64,000 nt of DNA. It comes from Pelagibius sp965227505 (GTDB lineage: Bacteria; Pseudomonadota; Alphaproteobacteria; Kiloniellales; Kiloniellaceae). This document shows, in pieces, positions 51,869 through 59,863 of the stretch. The DNA lies in contig NZ_OZ245757.1 in assembly GCF_965227505.1 (NCBI RefSeq), forward strand, positions 4,650,001-4,714,000, written 5' to 3'. Numbering within the stretch: the first letter of the stretch is position 1; the number at the start of each line of letters is the position of its first letter. The position numbers were made by a program, and so were the translations under genes. The notes under the pieces are model-generated. The model did not search any database. It was given only the letters and a program-made list of their open reading frames with translations, and had not been told where the DNA came from.

Positions 51869-53254
51869 ATGAAAGGACGAGTCACAGCAGCGCAGCGAAC
51901 GTGGCGGAAGTTCAGGGACGATGCCAATGGCAACGTCGCTGTCTTCTTTGCGTTTGGCGCACTCGCGATTCTCGGCACCGTCGGTATCGCCATCGATACC
52001 TCGGTGGCCTACAACGTGCGATCGAAGCTGGCAGCGGCGGTCGATGCCGCGGCGCTGGCCGGTGCGCGCAACTATGCAAGCCCGACCCGCGACGCCGACA
52101 TCCAGCGTTTCTTCGATGCCAACTTTGATGCCGGCTACATGGGCTCGGTGCTTGAGCCGCTGATCATCACGCCGGACGACGAAGCCCGGACCGTCACGGT
52201 GACCGCCACAGCCAACATCCCGACGTTCTTCATGAACATCTTCGGGACGGACTCCACCGATGTCGCGGCGAGCGCCGAGGCGACGCTGTCCTCACGCGAT
52301 GTGGAGGTTGCGCTGGTCCTCGACGTCACCGGTTCGATGAGAAACTTCAACCGGCTCGTCGATCTCAAGGCTGCCGCGATCGAACTGGTCGACATCGTCG
52401 TGCAGGATCTGCAGGACCCCTTCTATTCCAAGGTGGCGCTGGTTCCCTATGCCAGCGGGGTCAACGTCGGCAGCTACGCCGATCAGGTCCGTGGCGCCAT
52501 CACCGCCGGCACCTGTAGTCACCCGGCCGCGCCGAACTGCGACAGCTTCGAGTTTACGAACGATGAGGGCGATTCCAGAACCTACGATGTCAGCACCTGC
52601 GTGACGGAGCGCTCGGGCCCGCATCTTTCCACCGATGCCGCGCCGAGCCTGGCGCCGCTGGGCACGCATTATCCGCCGGACGGCACCTACAATCCCTGTC
52701 CGACGGCGGAGATCATGCCGCTGACCAGCAACAAGACGGCGCTGACCACCGCCATCAACGGGTTGAACCATGGCGGTTCCACCGCCGGGCAGATCGGCAC
52801 GGCCTGGGGCTGGTACATGATCTCGCCCAATTTCGCCTATCTCTTCCCCGGCGAGGGCAAACCGGCGAATTACGGCGCGATCCACCTGGGTCAGGAGGTG
52901 CTGAAGGTCGTGATCATCATGACCGACGGTGACTTCAACACCATCTACAACTCCGGCGTGGTCGCCAACAACTCGACCGGCGGCAGTGGCGAGCCTGAAT
53001 ACAAGATCAACCAGCCCGGCACCAACGGCAGTTCCTTCGATCAGGCTCAGGCGCTCTGCACCGCCATGAAGGCCGAAGGCGTCAAGGTCTACACCGTCGG
53101 TTTGGAACTCGAGGGCAGGCCCGACGCCACGGCCTTCGTGAACAACTGCGCCACCGATGCAGACCACGTTTATCTGCCCAGCAGCGGAACCGCGCTGAAG
53201 CAGGCTTTCCGCGACATCGCCCGACAGGTCTCCAACCTGCGGATCTCCATGTAG
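51869..53254 (+). CDS. TadG-like pilus assembly protein with von Willebrand A domain
   Basis: A 461-residue protein. The N-terminal segment GNVAVFFAFGALAILGTVGIAIDTSVAY (about residues 21-48) is the Flp/TadE/TadG-type pseudopilin-like membrane helix, followed by LAAAVDAAALAGA. The von Willebrand A domain begins at about residue 146 with the metal site DVTGSM (canonical DxSxS), and VVIIMTDGDFNT is a later motif. Several cysteines (SHPAAPNCDS, STCVTE, NPCPTA, LCTAMK, NNCATD) suggest extracytoplasmic disulfides. TadG proteins help build tight-adherence pili, but no other tad genes are present, so this one stands alone. GGGGAGG precedes the ATG. Confidence 0.85.
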   Translation: MKGRVTAAQRTWRKFRDDANGNVAVFFAFGALAILGTVGIAIDTSVAYNVRSKLAAAVDAAALAGARNYASPTRDADIQRFFDANFDAGYMGSVLEPLIITPDDEARTVTVTATANIPTFFMNIFGTDSTDVAASAEATLSSRDVEVALVLDVTGSMRNFNRLVDLKAAAIELVDIVVQDLQDPFYSKVALVPYASGVNVGSYADQVRGAITAGTCSHPAAPNCDSFEFTNDEGDSRTYDVSTCVTERSGPHLSTDAAPSLAPLGTHYPPDGTYNPCPTAEIMPLTSNKTALTTAINGLNHGGSTAGQIGTAWGWYMISPNFAYLFPGEGKPANYGAIHLGQEVLKVVIIMTDGDFNTIYNSGVVANNSTGGSGEPEYKINQPGTNGSSFDQAQALCTAMKAEGVKVYTVGLELEGRPDATAFVNNCATDADHVYLPSSGTALKQAFRDIARQVSNLRISM

Positions 53255-53257
53255 CCA

Positions 53258-53301
53258 CCCTGCCCGGCCCTTCTCCGAATTGCGGGGAGGGCCGGGCAGG
53301 G
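53258..53301 (+). terminator. Strong hairpin terminator after the TadG-like gene
   Basis: CCCTGCCCGGCCCT (53258-53271) pairs perfectly over 14 bp with AGGGCCGGGCAGGG (53288-53301). The stem begins 3 bp after the stop codon. There is no T-tract, so it may act as a processing or stabilising hairpin. Confidence 0.6.
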
Positions 53302-53400
53302 ACCGCGGCTCCCGGCAGCGCGTCGAATCGCTTGACCGGCCCCGCCGCATCGTGATCCCTCTCGAACGGCAAACGCCAGCAACCGAGGGGGACAGTAGCG

Positions 53401-54369
53401 ATGGGCCGAAGCGGGCCGGCGGCCAAGGGTGTCGACGTCGACCTGACCGCCGTGGTGGTCTCGGTTCGCGACGACGAGCCGCAGGCTCTGGTGGTGCCCG
53501 CTGGCGAGGCCGGGCGGGCCGCGCTGCCGTCAGGACCGCTGCGGCCGGACCACGGCACCCTGCAGGCGGGGCTCAGAAGCTGGGTCGAGCAGCAGACAAG
53601 ACGCCGGCTCGGCTACATCGAGCAGCTCTACACCTTCGGCGACCGCCCCGTCCCCGTTATCCCCGACCGGGCCGGAGAGGGCGCGGATGGCCAGCCCAGA
53701 ACCCTCTCCATCGCCTACCTGGCGCTTGTCTCGGCCACCGAAGGGGAAGCCGCCGGCCCGGCTGACTGGCAGCCCTGGTATGCTGCGTTTCCCTGGGAGG
53801 ACTGGCGCGCGGGGGAGCCGTCGGTTCTGAAGCCCCTGCGCAGCCGCCTGCGTCTTTGGGCGCAGGAGGCCGGCCGGGCGGAGAAGCGCGGCCGACAGGA
53901 GCGCGCTCGCGCCACCTTCGGGCCGTCGTCGGCAGGCTGGGACGAGGAGAGGGCGCTGGAGCGCTACGAACTGCTCTACGAGGCCGCTTTGGTGCCGGAG
54001 GCCTGGCACGACAGGGGCAAGACGCCGCCGCAGGACCTGTCGGCCGTCGCGGGCCGGGCCATGGCCGCCGACCATCGGCGGATCCTCGCCACGGCCATCA
54101 GCCGCCTGCGCGGCAAGATCAAATACCGTCCGGTGCTGTTCGAACTGCTGCCCGCCGAGTTCACCCTCTTTCAGCTGCAGCGCACCGCGGAGGCGCTGAC
54201 CGGCGCGCGGCTGCACAAACAGAACTTCCGACGTCTCGTAACCCAGCAGGGCCTGGTGGAGGAGACCGGCGCCCAGGACTTCGAAACCGGGGGGCGGCCC
54301 GCCAAGCTCATGCGTTTCCGCCGCGCCGTAACGCTGGGCCGTGCAAAGGGGCGCAACGGCCCGGCTTGA
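53401..54369 (+). CDS. nadQ: NadQ/NrtR-type Nudix-related regulator of NAD biosynthesis
   Basis: A 322-residue protein of the COG4111 type. Residues about 10-180 have a Nudix-related fold (VDVDLTAVVVSVRDDEPQAL, then GLRSWVEQQTRRRLGYIEQLYTFGDR) without a convincing catalytic Nudix box. The C-terminal part (about 220-315) is a winged helix containing FELLPAEFTLFQLQRTAEAL and GRPAKLMRFR, as in NrtR regulators. Proteins of this type repress NAD synthesis genes in alphaproteobacteria and sense NAD metabolites such as ADP-ribose. The next genes are nadA and nadC, with two matching palindromes between, which supports the assignment. GAGGGGGA precedes the ATG. Confidence 0.85.
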   Translation: MGRSGPAAKGVDVDLTAVVVSVRDDEPQALVVPAGEAGRAALPSGPLRPDHGTLQAGLRSWVEQQTRRRLGYIEQLYTFGDRPVPVIPDRAGEGADGQPRTLSIAYLALVSATEGEAAGPADWQPWYAAFPWEDWRAGEPSVLKPLRSRLRLWAQEAGRAEKRGRQERARATFGPSSAGWDEERALERYELLYEAALVPEAWHDRGKTPPQDLSAVAGRAMAADHRRILATAISRLRGKIKYRPVLFELLPAEFTLFQLQRTAEALTGARLHKQNFRRLVTQQGLVEETGAQDFETGGRPAKLMRFRRAVTLGRAKGRNGPA

Positions 54370-54390
54370 CTCCCCGGCCTGCGCGCTCAT

Positions 54391-54407
54391 ATGCTCTTGT
54401 AGAGCAT
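54391..54407. promoter_or_regulatory. NadQ operator 1
   Basis: ATGCTCTTGTAGAGCAT is a perfect palindrome of two 7-bp arms around TGT. It lies 21 bp after the nadQ stop. A second, related site lies 59 bp downstream, supporting a shared regulator, most likely NadQ. Confidence 0.7.
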
Positions 54408-54435
54408 AAGGGCTGGTTTCTCATCCAGCCCTTTT
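54408..54435 (+). terminator. Terminator-like hairpin between the two NadQ operators
   Basis: AAGGGCTGG (54408-54416), loop TTTCTCAT, CCAGCCCTT (54425-54433), then TT. The perfect 9-bp stem directly abuts operator 1. It would end nadQ transcripts ahead of the nadA promoter. Confidence 0.65.
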
Positions 54436-54449
54436 CCCGGCTCAGAATA

Positions 54450-54466
54450 ATGCTCAAAATGAGTAT
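54450..54466. promoter_or_regulatory. NadQ operator 2
   Basis: ATGCTCAAAATGAGTAT is a near-perfect palindrome (one mismatch between arms) with the same ATGCTC-N5-GAG(C/T)AT layout as operator 1. It ends 13 bp before the nadA ATG, just upstream of the AAGGAGG ribosome site, so a bound repressor would block nadA expression. Confidence 0.75.
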
Positions 54467-54479
54467 AAGGAGGGTGGAC

Positions 54480-55499
54480 ATGGCCATCGCAGGCGCGCAG
54501 GACAGCGGCAGCTTGTCGTTCACGGAAGAGGTTGCGGAGCGCACCGCCGCGATCTTCGAGCGCATCAAAACGGTGGTGCCGCCGCTGGAATGGCCGCTGC
54601 ACGCGCCGGAGATCGACGCCATCAACCGCCTGAAGGCGCAGCGCAACGCCATCGTGCTGGCACACAACTATCAGACCCCGGAAATCTTCTACGGCGTGGC
54701 CGATATCACCGGCGATTCCCTGGCGCTCGCACGGCGGGCCGCCGAGACCGATGCCGATGTCATCGTCCTGGCCGGCGTGCACTTCATGGCCGAAACGGCG
54801 AAGCTGGTGAACCCGGAGAAGACGGTGCTGATGCCGGATCTGGAGGCCGGCTGCTCGCTGGCGTCGTCGATCACCGGAGCGGACGTGCGGGCGCTGCGCG
54901 CAGCGCATCCCGGCGTGCCGGTGGTCACCTATGTGAACACCTCCGCCGAGGTGAAGGCCGAATGCGATATCTGCTGCACCTCGGGCAATGCCATCAAGGT
55001 GGTGGAGGCCCTGAACGCGCCGCGGGTGATCTTTCTGCCGGACACCTATCTGGCGACCCACGTCGCGCGCAACACCGATGTCGAGATCATCGACTGGCAG
55101 GGCCGCTGCGAAGTGCATGAGCGCTTTACCGGCGCCGAGATCGAGAGTTTCCGCGAAGGCCATGACGGTCTCACCGTCATTGCCCACCCGGAATGCCCGC
55201 CCGATGTGCTGGATGCCGCCGACTTCGTCGGCTCCACCGCCGGCATGATCGACTATGTGCGCCGGGAGCGCCCGGACCAGGTGCTGATGGTGACCGAATG
55301 CTCGATGAGCGACAATGTCGCCGTCGAACTGCCGGAGATCGATTTCGTGCGGCCCTGCAACCTCTGTCCGCATATGAAGCGCATCACCCTGCCCAAGATC
55401 CGCCGGGCGCTGGAAACTCTGTCGCCCGCAGTCGAACTGGACCCGGCGGTGGCAGCCCGGGCGCGGGTCGCGGTCGAGCGGATGCTGGCCGTTGGATAG
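54480..55499 (+). CDS. nadA: Quinolinate synthase
   Basis: A 339-residue NadA. It condenses iminoaspartate with dihydroxyacetone phosphate to give quinolinate, using a [4Fe-4S] cluster. Visible blocks are IVLAHNYQTPEIFYGVAD (near residues 58-75), MPDLEAGCSLA, the CDICCTSGNAIK segment, HPECPPDVL, and the C-terminal RPCNLCPHMKRITL with cluster cysteines. The ATG at 54480 follows AAGGAGG. It forms an operon with nadC, but nadB (aspartate oxidase), usual in this position, is absent from the window. Control by NadQ is strongly suggested by the operator just upstream. Confidence 0.95.
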   Translation: MAIAGAQDSGSLSFTEEVAERTAAIFERIKTVVPPLEWPLHAPEIDAINRLKAQRNAIVLAHNYQTPEIFYGVADITGDSLALARRAAETDADVIVLAGVHFMAETAKLVNPEKTVLMPDLEAGCSLASSITGADVRALRAAHPGVPVVTYVNTSAEVKAECDICCTSGNAIKVVEALNAPRVIFLPDTYLATHVARNTDVEIIDWQGRCEVHERFTGAEIESFREGHDGLTVIAHPECPPDVLDAADFVGSTAGMIDYVRRERPDQVLMVTECSMSDNVAVELPEIDFVRPCNLCPHMKRITLPKIRRALETLSPAVELDPAVAARARVAVERMLAVG

Positions 55500-55526
55500 G
55501 GCCATTGGATAGAGCCGGTGGATAGC
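55488..55526 (+). repeat. Three 13-bp tandem repeats across the nadA-nadC junction
   Basis: GCCGTTGGATAGG (55488-55500), GCCATTGGATAGA (55501-55513) and GCCGGTGGATAGC (55514-55526). Each has GGATAG; the first copy's TAG is the nadA stop, and the GTG start of nadC is in the third copy. Confidence 0.85.
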
Positions 55527-56414
55527 GCAGGGAAGGCGCCAGCGGCATCCGTTGTCGTTACGCGTCCGCAGCCCCTCCCGCGGGTGATGGTGGAGCCCCT
55601 GGTGCGGGCGGCGCTGCTGGAAGACCTGGGGCGCGGCGGCGACCTCACCAGCGAGGCCGTCGTGCCGGCAGACCAGATGGCGGAGGCGGCGCTGGTGGCG
55701 CGCGGGGCGGGCACGCTGGCCGGGCTCGATGCCGCGGCGCTCGCCTTTCAGGTCCTGGACCCGGCGATAACGGCGGAGCCGCTGAAAGCCGACGGCGATG
55801 CACTGGCCCCGGGCGACAGCCTGCTGCGGCTGAAGGGACCGGCCCGCGCCATCCTCTCAGCCGAACGGGTGGCCCTGAACCTGGTCTGCCATCTCTCCGG
55901 CATCGCCACGGCGACGGCCGGGCTCGTGGCCGCCGTGCGGCCCCACCCGGTTCATGTCACCTGCACCCGCAAGACGACCCCCGGCCTGCGCGCGCTGGAG
56001 AAGTACGCCGTGCGCGCCGGCGGCGGGGCCAACCACCGCCTCGGTCTCGACGATGCGATCCTTATCAAGGACAACCATATCGCCCTGGCCGGCGGCGTGG
56101 CGGAGGCTGTGACCCGCGCCCGGGCGCGGGCCGGGCACCTCGTGAAGATCGAGGTGGAGGTCGACCGTCTGGACCAGCTCGAGGATGCGCTCGGCGCCGG
56201 GCCCGATGCGGTGCTGCTGGACAACATGACGCCGGAGCAGCTGCGCGAGGCGGTGCGCATCGTCGCCGGCCGCGCCGTGACCGAGGCCTCGGGCGGCATC
56301 ACGCTGGAGACCGTCGCCCAGGTCGCCGCCAGCGGCGTCGACGTGATCTCCGCCGGCTGGCTTACCCACAGCGCCCCCAGTCTGGATATCGGCCTGGACA
56401 TCCTGACCGAGTGA
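55518..56414 (+). CDS. nadC: Nicotinate-nucleotide pyrophosphorylase (carboxylating)
   Basis: A 298-residue type II phosphoribosyltransferase. It converts quinolinate and PRPP to nicotinate mononucleotide. Signature stretches are LLEDLGRGGDLTSEAV (near 33-48), CHLSGIATATAGL, THVTCTRKTTPGLRALEKYAV-like segment CTRKTTPGLRALEKYAV (near 154), GGGANHRLGLDDAILIKDNH, and EVEVDRLDQLEDAL. The GTG at 55518 lies in the tandem repeat and has a poor ribosome site; an ATG about 23 codons in (MVEPLVRAALL) is an alternative. It is co-transcribed with nadA. Confidence 0.95.
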   Translation: MDSAGKAPAASVVVTRPQPLPRVMVEPLVRAALLEDLGRGGDLTSEAVVPADQMAEAALVARGAGTLAGLDAAALAFQVLDPAITAEPLKADGDALAPGDSLLRLKGPARAILSAERVALNLVCHLSGIATATAGLVAAVRPHPVHVTCTRKTTPGLRALEKYAVRAGGGANHRLGLDDAILIKDNHIALAGGVAEAVTRARARAGHLVKIEVEVDRLDQLEDALGAGPDAVLLDNMTPEQLREAVRIVAGRAVTEASGGITLETVAQVAASGVDVISAGWLTHSAPSLDIGLDILTE

Positions 56415-56578
56415 AGGCGCCGTGCCGCCGGTGTTCCCGGTGATCACCGAAAGGACAACCCTGGACAGTCCTCGGAGAGGGAGCTACTGTCACTCGGTCT
56501 TTCACTTGAAAGCGCTGTAACGTAAGGGTTTTTTGATCCAACCAGTACAGGATCGGGAGCACGGGCTTCTCAACTGTC

Positions 56579-57202
56579 ATGGTAAGGATTTTCAACCTAA
56601 AATTGTTTCTGACTTTGGTCGTGGCCACCTTTCTGGCCGGCTGCGAGACGCTCGACCATCTCACGGCGCCGGGTGTCGAGGGCCTGCTGCTGGCCCCGGA
56701 CTTCACCGCCGTGGCGCTGACCGACGGCGGCATCGGGAACACCGGCGTCAGGTCGACGCTGGACGGCAAGACGGTCAGTCCTGAGGCCCTGCAGACCATG
56801 CTGACGGCGGCGATCCGCAGCAAAAGGCCGGACGTCTTCGTCGGCGCGCGCGGGCGCTACCAGGTTTCCGCCCAGGTGATCGGCGACGATATCAGCCAGC
56901 GCAGCCAGGACATCGAGGGGACCACCTACCGATGGGCCAAGCGCCAGGTCAGGGTGAGCTACACGGTCGTCGACGGCGCGACAGGGCGCCAGGTCTGGGG
57001 TGGCATCATCGCTACCGAGAACGAGACCCTGGCGACCTACGAGATCAAGCAGCCGAAGAAGACCAGCGAGCGCATGCCGGAAGAGATCGTCACCGCGCTC
57101 ACCGACACCGACCCCTATCCCTACCCGGACCCGCCGGCCTTCAATGACGTTGTGACCCAGAACTTCGAGGGCTTCGCGCTGAACCTGCCGTATCAGAGCT
57201 GA
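56579..57202 (+). CDS. Hypothetical lipoprotein
   Basis: A 207-residue protein. The N-terminus has a lipoprotein signal with lipobox FLAGC (Cys at about residue 22). The rest is beta-rich with VSAQVIGDDISQ, RQVRVSYTVVDGATGRQVWGG and an acidic Tyr/Pro stretch (TDPYPYPDPPAF) near the end. The layout resembles small outer-membrane lipoproteins that contain a curli-CsgG- or LptE-like fold, but I cannot assign one. No coupled neighbour is on the same strand. The ATG at 56579 has GGTAAGG-type sequence rather than a clear Shine-Dalgarno. Confidence 0.7.
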   Translation: MVRIFNLKLFLTLVVATFLAGCETLDHLTAPGVEGLLLAPDFTAVALTDGGIGNTGVRSTLDGKTVSPEALQTMLTAAIRSKRPDVFVGARGRYQVSAQVIGDDISQRSQDIEGTTYRWAKRQVRVSYTVVDGATGRQVWGGIIATENETLATYEIKQPKKTSERMPEEIVTALTDTDPYPYPDPPAFNDVVTQNFEGFALNLPYQS

Positions 57203-57203
57203 T

Positions 57204-57500
57204 CTATCGCGTCGGAACCAGATCGACGATCTGCTGATAGAAGATGCGGATTTGGCTCGGGTCCGCCAGATAGAAGTCGGCTTTTGACTCCTTCCAAAGG
57301 GCGTCAAGCGTTTCGTCGCTCAACTGCGATCGGATTGCAGACTCCAGAAAGTCTCTTAAAGACAGCCGCTCCACATTTGAAAGGCCATTCAAAGCTGTTT
57401 CAAGGGTTTCGTCCGGGCTGTCGTGAATCTCGAAGATGTCCTGGTGGAAGCCGGCGGCGAACTTCAGGAACTCGGGCGTTGGCTGCAGAGATTCGGTCAC
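57204..57500 (-). CDS. Small protein resembling CdiI_2-type immunity proteins
   Basis: A 98-residue acidic protein. The pattern FAAGFHQDIFEIHDSPDETLETAL followed by a helical segment with long hydrophobic spacing (ERLSLRDFLESAIRSQLSDETLDALW) resembles the YFHQD...SPEEAL layout of CdiI-family immunity proteins. It ends RIFYQQIVDLV. I have no alignment, so this is pattern recognition. No toxin or CdiA C-terminal fragment is adjacent. If correct, it would be an orphan immunity gene. It is convergent with the lipoprotein gene, one base from its stop. Confidence 0.4.
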   Translation of the reverse strand: MTESLQPTPEFLKFAAGFHQDIFEIHDSPDETLETALNGLSNVERLSLRDFLESAIRSQLSDETLDALWKESKADFYLADPSQIRIFYQQIVDLVPTR

Positions 57501-57600
57501 GGTTGAAGTGCCTTGAAAGCGTTCTCTGGCATCCTAACTCGCTTCGGCCCGGGCTGGGGCTTGTAAAGGGCAGCGGAGACCCTGCCACAGACCGTTCGGT

Positions 57601-58188
57601 TCAGTCAGCGGCTGCCGGCTCCATCTTCTTTTCGCCCCTTGCCCAGAGATCGAACTTGTTCTGGAGGGCCCGCACCTTCACGAAGCCGGCGGAGGCCAGA
57701 TGCTGCGCGATGCTTTCCTGGGTGAAGCCGGTCTTGTGCGCCATCCCGGTTTCTCCGCGGGCAATGGAGGCCCGGTGGCCGTAGAGAATGTCGAGCGGCG
57801 TGATCGGGCCGGAGGGTGAGGTGTAGGCGGTGGACATCGGCCCGTTCTGCACGATCAGTTCCGCGGCCCGTTTGATGTCGGGCATCCGCATGAAGACATG
57901 GCCGCCGGGGCGCAGAACCCGCAGGAACTCCGCCAGCGCGATGGGCACCTCATGGGCATAGAGGTGCTCCAGCGCGTGAGAGTTCCAGACCGCGTCGACG
58001 GAATTCGAGTCGACGGGGCCAAGATCCGTCATCGAGGCGACGATATCCGGTTTGGCATCCGGGTTGATGTCCAGGCGGACTTCGCACCAGCCCCCGGCCT
58101 CGTAGTCGGGATGCAATGCACCCGGGCGCCAGCTGCCACAGCCGACGTGGAGCACGGTCTTCTCGGCGATCTGGTCTGCTTCCGGCAC
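57601..58188 (-). CDS. Class I SAM-dependent methyltransferase
   Basis: A 195-residue methyltransferase. The SAM motif VLHVGCGSWRPGALH (near residues 13-27) has the Rossmann GxG core, followed by VRLDINPDAKPDIV, with the acidic ribose-binding residue, and FLRVLRPGGHVFMRMPD (motif post-III). The layout matches methyltransferase family 11-like proteins attached to glycan or lipid pathways. The acceptor is unknown. GTG at 58188 with GAGAGGAGG upstream is preferred; an ATG 17 codons earlier is possible but lacks such a site. Confidence 0.8.
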   Translation of the reverse strand: MPEADQIAEKTVLHVGCGSWRPGALHPDYEAGGWCEVRLDINPDAKPDIVASMTDLGPVDSNSVDAVWNSHALEHLYAHEVPIALAEFLRVLRPGGHVFMRMPDIKRAAELIVQNGPMSTAYTSPSGPITPLDILYGHRASIARGETGMAHKTGFTQESIAQHLASAGFVKVRALQNKFDLWARGEKKMEPAAAD

Positions 58189-58288
58189 GGCGCCTCCTCT
58201 CAACCTCCGAGCATGCCAAGCGCACAGCATTGCACGCAACAGTTAACTGAGTGCTATCGCCGCAAGGCAAACAAACCGCCTTGCCAGT

Positions 58289-58705
58289 TCAGATTTCCTT
58301 GAAGGCGGCCTGCAATGCCTTAACTCGCTTTTGCAGGGCCGGGGGCTCGTAAGGCACAGCCGGCGCCTTGCCCCAAACCGGGTCGGGCCAGGCCGGGTCG
58401 CCGGCGAAGCGGGCGATGACGTGGAGGTGAAGCTGGGGCACCATGTTGCCCAAGGCCGCCACGTTCAACTTTTCGGGGCTGAAGGCGGCCTGCAGGGCGC
58501 GGGAGGCGGTGCAGATTTCTCCGGTGAAGTGGGGCATGTCCTCCGTTCCGACATCGTGAAAGTCGCGCAGGCCCGGGCGGCGCGGCACCAGGATCAGCCA
58601 GGGGTAGGTGGCGTCGTTCATCAGCAGTACGCGGCAGAGCGGCCAGTCGTCGATCGTGATACAGTCGGCCGCCAGTCTTTCGTGGAGGACAAAGTCGTCG
58701 GTCAT
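58289..58705 (-). CDS. HIT-domain protein
   Basis: A 138-residue histidine-triad protein. The catalytic motif is QLHLHVIAR (near residue 93), a variant of HxHxH. LILVPRRPGLRDF and NVAALGNMVPQLH are the usual HIT blocks. HIT proteins hydrolyse nucleotide phosphoramidates or Ap4A-like dinucleotides. Its ATG (58705-58703) shares the sequence CATG with the start of the divergent hydrolase gene. The longer open frame upstream overlaps that gene and is unlikely to be translated. Confidence 0.87.
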   Translation of the reverse strand: MTDDFVLHERLAADCITIDDWPLCRVLLMNDATYPWLILVPRRPGLRDFHDVGTEDMPHFTGEICTASRALQAAFSPEKLNVAALGNMVPQLHLHVIARFAGDPAWPDPVWGKAPAVPYEPPALQKRVKALQAAFKEI

Positions 58706-59849
58706 GCGCAAGCGATTTCCCGGTCTCGAGTTCCGATCCAAGGCAGTCCCCCCCACCGTAATTGCGACAACCGCGAAAGCGAAGCGCGCCGTCAGGCGGC
58801 TTTGCGGTGTGGCGCTGGTCTTGCTCGCCGCTGCGCTTCCGGCCGCGGGACTTCCGACTGGGGCTGCCGCCATGCCGGATCTCGCTTTGCCCTGGCCCGA
58901 CGCGGCCCTGGAGGGGCGCAGCGGCGGCACCGCGATCAGTTTCGCCAGCCGCAGCCCCTTTGCACTCTCCAATGTCGGCAACGGCCCGGAGGAGTCGCCG
59001 GAGACGGATGGCCTCGGCCAGCTCTACCTGCCGCCGGGGGCTTCTGAAGAAAATCCCGTGCCGGCGGTGGTGATCCTGCATGGCGCCTCCGGCGTGCAGT
59101 CGGTGCGGGAGCTGACCTACGCCCGGCAGTTCGCCGCCCGTGGCGTCGCCGCCCTGGTGATCGACGTCTTCGGCGCGCGCCGCGACCGCGCGACCGGTTT
59201 CGTCAACCGCCTGCTCCAGATCACCGAGGCGATGTTTCTGGCCGATGCCTATGCGGGCCTCAAACACCTCGCCGCGCGGCCGGAGATCGATGCCGGGCGC
59301 ATCGCCCTCATCGGCTTTTCCTATGGCGGCATGGTGGCGACCTATGCTGCCTACGCCCAGGTGGCGGAACGCTACGCGCCGGAGGGGCAGCGCTTTGCCG
59401 CCCACGTCGCCTTCTATGCGCCCTGCATCGCCGAGTTTCAGGACAGCCGCGCCACCGGCGCGCCCCTGCTGATGCTTTATGGCGGGCGCGACGCCATCGT
59501 CGATCCGGAGCGTTGTGCGCGGGTCGCCGAACAGCTGGAGGAGGGCGGGACGACCGTCGAGACGATCGTCTACCCGGAGGCCGTGCACCAGTGGGACGGG
59601 CGCTTCGCCGGTGAACGGCAGATCGGCCGCAACCTCGCCGACTGCCGCTTCGTGGTGGAGAGCGACGGCACCGTGCGCGACCGCTGGCTCTGGTTGCCCA
59701 TGTCCAGCGTGTTCTACCGCCGGGTCATCCTCGGCCTCTGCACCGACGAGGAAGGCTACCTGATCGGCCGCAACGACGAGGTGCGGGCGCAGGCGAACGA
59801 AGCCCTGGGGAGCTTCCTCGCGCCGATCCTGCTCGGCGGCGAGAGCTGA
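58704..59849 (+). CDS. Exported dienelactone hydrolase-family protein
   Basis: A 381-residue alpha/beta hydrolase. An N-terminal hydrophobic stretch (LCGVALVLLAAALPAAG, about residues 33-49) after a basic region is probably a signal or anchor. The catalytic nucleophile is the Ser in IGFSYGGMV (dienelactone hydrolases usually have Cys), with Asp in YGGRDAIV and His in AVHQWDG. It likely acts on ester or lactone substrates in the periplasm. The ATG at 58704 is the only good start, giving a long n-region of about 32 residues and a divergent start codon overlapping the HIT gene. Confidence 0.8.
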   Translation: MRKRFPGLEFRSKAVPPTVIATTAKAKRAVRRLCGVALVLLAAALPAAGLPTGAAAMPDLALPWPDAALEGRSGGTAISFASRSPFALSNVGNGPEESPETDGLGQLYLPPGASEENPVPAVVILHGASGVQSVRELTYARQFAARGVAALVIDVFGARRDRATGFVNRLLQITEAMFLADAYAGLKHLAARPEIDAGRIALIGFSYGGMVATYAAYAQVAERYAPEGQRFAAHVAFYAPCIAEFQDSRATGAPLLMLYGGRDAIVDPERCARVAEQLEEGGTTVETIVYPEAVHQWDGRFAGERQIGRNLADCRFVVESDGTVRDRWLWLPMSSVFYRRVILGLCTDEEGYLIGRNDEVRAQANEALGSFLAPILLGGES

Positions 59850-59863
59850 CGGGCGCCTGCGCC

